Shown here piece by piece: positions 8,342 to 13,014 of a stretch of DNA of 13,014 nt. The stretch is taken from contig JAJYCH010000052.1 of NCBI GenBank assembly GCA_021778575.1, positions 1 to 13,014 on the forward strand, read 5' to 3'. Position 1 is the stretch's first letter; the number at the start of each line of letters is the position of its first letter. Under the pieces are notes generated by a model. The model was not told where the DNA came from. It did no database searches and worked only from the letters and a program-made list of their open reading frames with translations. Position numbers and translations under genes: made by a program. The DNA is from Planctomycetota bacterium. GTDB lineage: Bacteria > Planctomycetota > Planctomycetia > Isosphaerales > Isosphaeraceae.

Positions 8342-11092
<2,751 letters not shown>

Positions 11093-11164
11093 CGGATCGG
11101 GTTCCTGGATGGATCGGGTCGCTCTTGAGCGTACCGCGCCGGGGACGTCAGGTCACGCGTTCCG

Positions 11165-11342
11165 TTGCCGGACCCAGGAGGATTGCAGAGTCTGGTAGGG
11201 TCCGCTGTGCGGACCGTGAATCTGGCCTTCGCCCGACCACGGGTCAACAACCAGTCCTTCGTAATTTGTGGACCGAAACCAAGCTCCGCACAGCGGACCC
11301 TGCAATTGTCCGACCGCTTTACCATCCTCCTGTTGCCGGACC
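11165..11342. mobile_element. MITE-like element (158 bp) with its flanking 10-bp direct repeats
   Basis: The element proper spans 11175-11332. It starts with CAGGAGGAT (11175-11183) and ends with the exact reverse complement ATCCTCCTG (11324-11332). Directly outside both ends is the same 10-mer TTGCCGGACC (11165-11174 and 11333-11342), as expected for a target-site duplication. Inside, a perfect 16-bp inverted repeat (GGGTCCGCTGTGCGGA at 11198-11213 with its complement at 11285-11300) and ATTGCAG/TGCAAT add further symmetry. The left 16-mer contributes to a small hairpin, GGTCCGC-TGT-GCGGACC. No transposase fits in 158 bp, so it would be non-autonomous. It lies between the propeller gene and the start of the cytochrome-like gene, about 80 bases upstream of the latter. 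Confidence 0.8.
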
Positions 11343-11381
11343 GCTCCCCTGCCCTGGCTCGACGAGGACGCGGCGAACCGA

Positions 11382-11405
11382 GCGAGAACCGCGGGTGGTT
11401 CTCGC
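11382..11405 (-). terminator. Terminator-like hairpin after the propeller gene
   Basis: The perfect 9-bp arms GCGAGAACC and GGTTCTCGC surround a 6-base loop, 44 bases beyond the stop of the beta-propeller gene and outside the MITE-like element. It lacks a T-tract. Its position suits the transcription end of the minus-strand gene. Confidence 0.5.
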
Positions 11406-11449
11406 CCCATCCGCCGACGGGTTCGATGTAGCCGATCGGGTGCTCGTGG

Positions 11450-12454
11450 CTATTTCACCCGTTGCAACTTCATGATCCGGCCCGAGACGTTCCAGTCCTG
11501 GACATAAAGATTCCCGTCCTTATCCCAGCACGATCCGTGCGTGCCGCTGAAGACTCCCTCGACCCAATCTTTTTGAGGAACGTTATAGTTTCCCCCTTTC
11601 GCCGGGTCGGCGTTATAGCCGAGGACAGAGACGATCGTGTTGTTCTTGTCAAGGACGACCAGCCGGCCCTGGAGGTCCGGAACCGAGACGTAGTCTCCCT
11701 GAACCGAGGCCGACGTCGGCATCCCGAGACCGGTCACGACTTCGCCGATGAACTCGCCGTTGAGGTCGTAATGGACGAGTCGCCCCTTGGGTTTATGATT
11801 GCGATCGCAGATCAGCAACCGGGGCGGATTGTAACGGGTGTCGAGCGTCATGCCGTGAGCCGTATCGAATTCCTTGAGCCCGTCGCCCTTGATTCCGAAG
11901 TGCATCAAGTATTTGCCGGTCTTGTCAAACTTGAAGATGTGATTGCTGGCATATCCGTCTGAGAGAAAGATATCGCCATTCGGTGCGACGGTGATGGCCG
12001 TGGGGCTGAATTTGGTCAGTTTCAGCCCCGATTCCGTCGGGAATGGCAACTTCAAGACGATCTCGCCGCTGAGCGCGTTGAGCTTGATTCCCTCGGCGTT
12101 ATTATTGCGAGCGCCGTAGAGGAACATCCCATCAGATTCATCACGGATCTTGATGTCGTGCATGTCGGCGTATTTGTCGCCGAGGAAGCTGCGGATCACC
12201 TTGCCTTCGGGTGAGAAAACGAAAATTCCGGCGTGGGAGCTCGTGTAAATGTTGCCGTCCTTGTCGACGGCGACGCCGCCGTGGGTGGACCCGATGATCG
12301 ATTTGCCGTCGGGACCCAGTCCCCACCCCGGAACCGTCTCGAACGTCATCAAACCACTTCCCATCCTCACCGGCTGTGCAGAGTCGGCCGCGAGGCCGGA
12401 AACCGCCGGACCCAGGATCAGGGCGAGAGCAAGACAGGCATATTGGTGCTTCAC
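11450..12454 (-). CDS. Secreted NHL-type beta-propeller protein
   Basis: A 334-residue exported protein predicted to fold as a beta-propeller. I chose the GTG at 12454 because GGAG lies 9 bases upstream and a signal peptide follows at once (VKHQYACLALALILGPAVSG, cleavage probably near GLA-ADS). A TTG at 12538 would put 28 charged residues in front of the signal. Propeller repeats of the NHL type are visible: GVAVDKDGNIYTSS near 60-73, AITVAPNGDIFLSDG near 153-167, HGMTLD...RLLICDRN near 201-219, SVPDLQGRLVVLDKN near 257-271 and HGSCWDKDGNLYVQDWN near 306-322. Each pairs a position-marking strand with a D-G turn. Such proteins can be scaffolds or lyases (the peptidylglycine amidating lyase fold is related). 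No catalytic set is certain here. Its nearest same-strand neighbour downstream is the cytochrome-like gene, separated by a hairpin and an insertion, so co-transcription is doubtful. Confidence 0.85.
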   Translation of the reverse strand: MKHQYACLALALILGPAVSGLAADSAQPVRMGSGLMTFETVPGWGLGPDGKSIIGSTHGGVAVDKDGNIYTSSHAGIFVFSPEGKVIRSFLGDKYADMHDIKIRDESDGMFLYGARNNNAEGIKLNALSGEIVLKLPFPTESGLKLTKFSPTAITVAPNGDIFLSDGYASNHIFKFDKTGKYLMHFGIKGDGLKEFDTAHGMTLDTRYNPPRLLICDRNHKPKGRLVHYDLNGEFIGEVVTGLGMPTSASVQGDYVSVPDLQGRLVVLDKNNTIVSVLGYNADPAKGGNYNVPQKDWVEGVFSGTHGSCWDKDGNLYVQDWNVSGRIMKLQRVK

Positions 12455-12493
12455 GACTCGAAACTCCGCAAGGGTAAAGGAGAGATCCTGCCG

Positions 12494-12502
12494 AGAATAC
12501 CA
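12494..12502 (-). promoter_or_regulatory. Candidate extended -10 promoter for the propeller gene
   Basis: On the minus strand this reads TGGTATTCT, an extended -10-like box 39 bases before the GTG at 12454. Spacing and sequence closely match the box in front of the hydrolase (703-711). No strong -35 is visible. Confidence 0.3.
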
Positions 12503-12551
12503 GTCCAATTCACCGAATGAAAGGACGTAGGTGCTCAAGCTTGCTCTCGGG

Positions 12552-12684
12552 GCATCGGATGGGCATAGCTCTCGATTCCGGAAATTGCCGAGTTCGAGTG
12601 AAAAATCTCGTTCTCACGGTCCTCCGTGGGAACGAGTGGAGTTCTGCCGAAAAGTTCCAGAGTCGGGAGCTATGCCCGCATCGG
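12552..12684. repeat. Composite palindromic element with REP-like core, possibly inserted
   Basis: Two 23-base arms (12561-12583, beginning GGGCATAGCTC, and 12655-12677, ending GAGCTATGCCC) are inverted copies matching at 20 of 23 positions; two of the three differences become G-U pairs in a plus-strand transcript. Centred between them is the palindrome CTCGTTCTCACGG-TCCT-CCGTGGGAACGAG (12607-12636), the inverted partner of 556-585. A 7-bp direct repeat GCATCGG flanks the arms (12552-12558, two bases from the left arm, and 12678-12684, directly after the right arm), which might be a target duplication. It occupies the divergent intergenic region between two genes for secreted proteins. Confidence 0.65.
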
Positions 12685-12685
12685 G

Positions 12686-12714
12686 TTGTTGTTGCATGTT
12701 GGAGTTTTTATGTT
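12686..12714 (+). promoter_or_regulatory. Weak candidate promoter for the last gene
   Basis: TTGTTG and TATGTT are separated by 17 bases in an AT-richer stretch just right of the palindromic element. It would give a leader of roughly 160 bases. Both hexamers match the consensus only partly. Confidence 0.2.
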
Positions 12715-12849
12715 TTTCCTGGCACCTTGCAATCGTTGGCTTGAGGCCTGCCATCCTCGCCGATCAATACCGCCGTCCCTCCCAGCTTGAAGCCACACAC
12801 CGGGAATTGTAGAGTGACAGCAACATTGGCCATTCGCTGTTCGACAATG

Positions 12850-12869
12850 CCAGACAGGAAGTTGTCTGG
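12850..12869 (+). promoter_or_regulatory. Leader hairpin just before the last gene
   Basis: The perfect 7-bp arms CCAGACA and TGTCTGG enclose GGAAGT. They end 13 bases before the ATG and just upstream of the CGGAG ribosome binding site, so the hairpin could affect ribosome access or mRNA stability. Function is inferred from position only. Confidence 0.3.
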
Positions 12870-12882
12870 AACCGGAGCGAAG

Positions 12883-13014
12883 ATGAGCAAGCAACGACAT
12901 CTACAATGGGGACGGTCCCGCGCGACGGTGGCGCTGATCACGGCAGCCTTGCTGCTCGCAGTGACAGGTCGCCTGGAAGCTGATGAGTCCTCCCGGAGTT
13001 CGCTGAAGCCGAAC
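12883..13014 (+). CDS. Exported protein of unknown function (3' partial, N-terminus only)
   Basis: An open frame from the ATG runs off the right edge with 44 codons visible. CGGAG lies 5 bases before the ATG, a good ribosome binding site. The N-terminus is positively charged (Lys3, Arg5, Arg11, Arg13), followed by a hydrophobic core VALITAALLLAVTG and a probable cleavage near LEA-DES, so this is a signal peptide. There is no lipobox Cys. The mature part seen is only about 10 residues, so no family can be named. It is divergent from the propeller gene across 428 bases that hold the composite palindrome. Confidence 0.6.
   Translation, partial: MSKQRHLQWGRSRATVALITAALLLAVTGRLEADESSRSSLKPN

Noticed and set aside
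11165..11431. An open frame running through the MITE-like element
   Set aside because: It starts with TTG inside the direct repeat and is explained by the non-coding inverted-repeat structure; there is no ribosome binding site.

Overview
The window looks like chromosomal DNA of a planctomycete (phylum Planctomycetota; possibly Isosphaeraceae or a relative, which is a weaker guess). The main reason is a tandem pair made of a PSCyt1/PSCyt2(DUF1549)/PSD1(DUF1553) multidomain cytochrome-like protein and a Tat-exported DUF1501 protein, an arrangement typical of that phylum. GC-rich coding DNA, many predicted secreted proteins and intergenic palindromes fit this.

Layout, left to right. Positions 1-454 hold the 3' end of a GGDEF diguanylate cyclase (+). 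The 298-base gap 455-752 holds a GC-rich stem-loop, a REP-like palindrome, an AT-rich palindrome and a candidate promoter. 753-2786 (+) is a secreted two-domain alpha/beta hydrolase whose second domain seems catalytically dead. 2973-3203 (+) is a tiny lipoprotein. A stem-loop at 3252-3293 separates it from a convergent gene (3330-4697, -) for a winged-helix AAA+ ATPase. The 411-base gap 4698-5108 holds a palindrome cluster, an extended -10-like box and a terminator-like hairpin. Then, all on the minus strand: glucose-6-phosphate isomerase (5109-6752), DUF1501 (6873-8321), PSCyt1/DUF1549/discoidin-like/DUF1553 (8342-11092) and a secreted beta-propeller (11450-12454). The 357-base gap 11093-11449 contains a 158-bp MITE-like insertion with inverted ends and a perfect 10-bp direct repeat, plus a terminator-like hairpin. 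The 428-base gap 12455-12882 contains a second palindromic element whose core is an inverted copy of the palindrome at 556-585. A divergent gene for a signal-peptide protein starts at 12883 (+) and runs off the window.

How the genes may work together: the PSCyt1/DUF1549/DUF1553 gene and the DUF1501 gene are 20 bases apart and almost certainly co-transcribed. Their products would work outside the cytoplasmic membrane, along with the propeller, the hydrolase and perhaps the last partial protein. This suggests extracytoplasmic polymer or small-molecule processing linked to c-type haem, but no substrate can be read from the sequence. Pgi (central carbon metabolism), the diguanylate cyclase and the AAA+ ATPase appear to be independent neighbours. 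No phage genes, CRISPR array, rRNA or tRNA were seen. The most notable non-gene structures are the two mobile-looking palindromic elements. The proteins are mostly members of known, if poorly characterised, planctomycete families, and I do not see a clear multi-gene novel defence or biosynthetic system.
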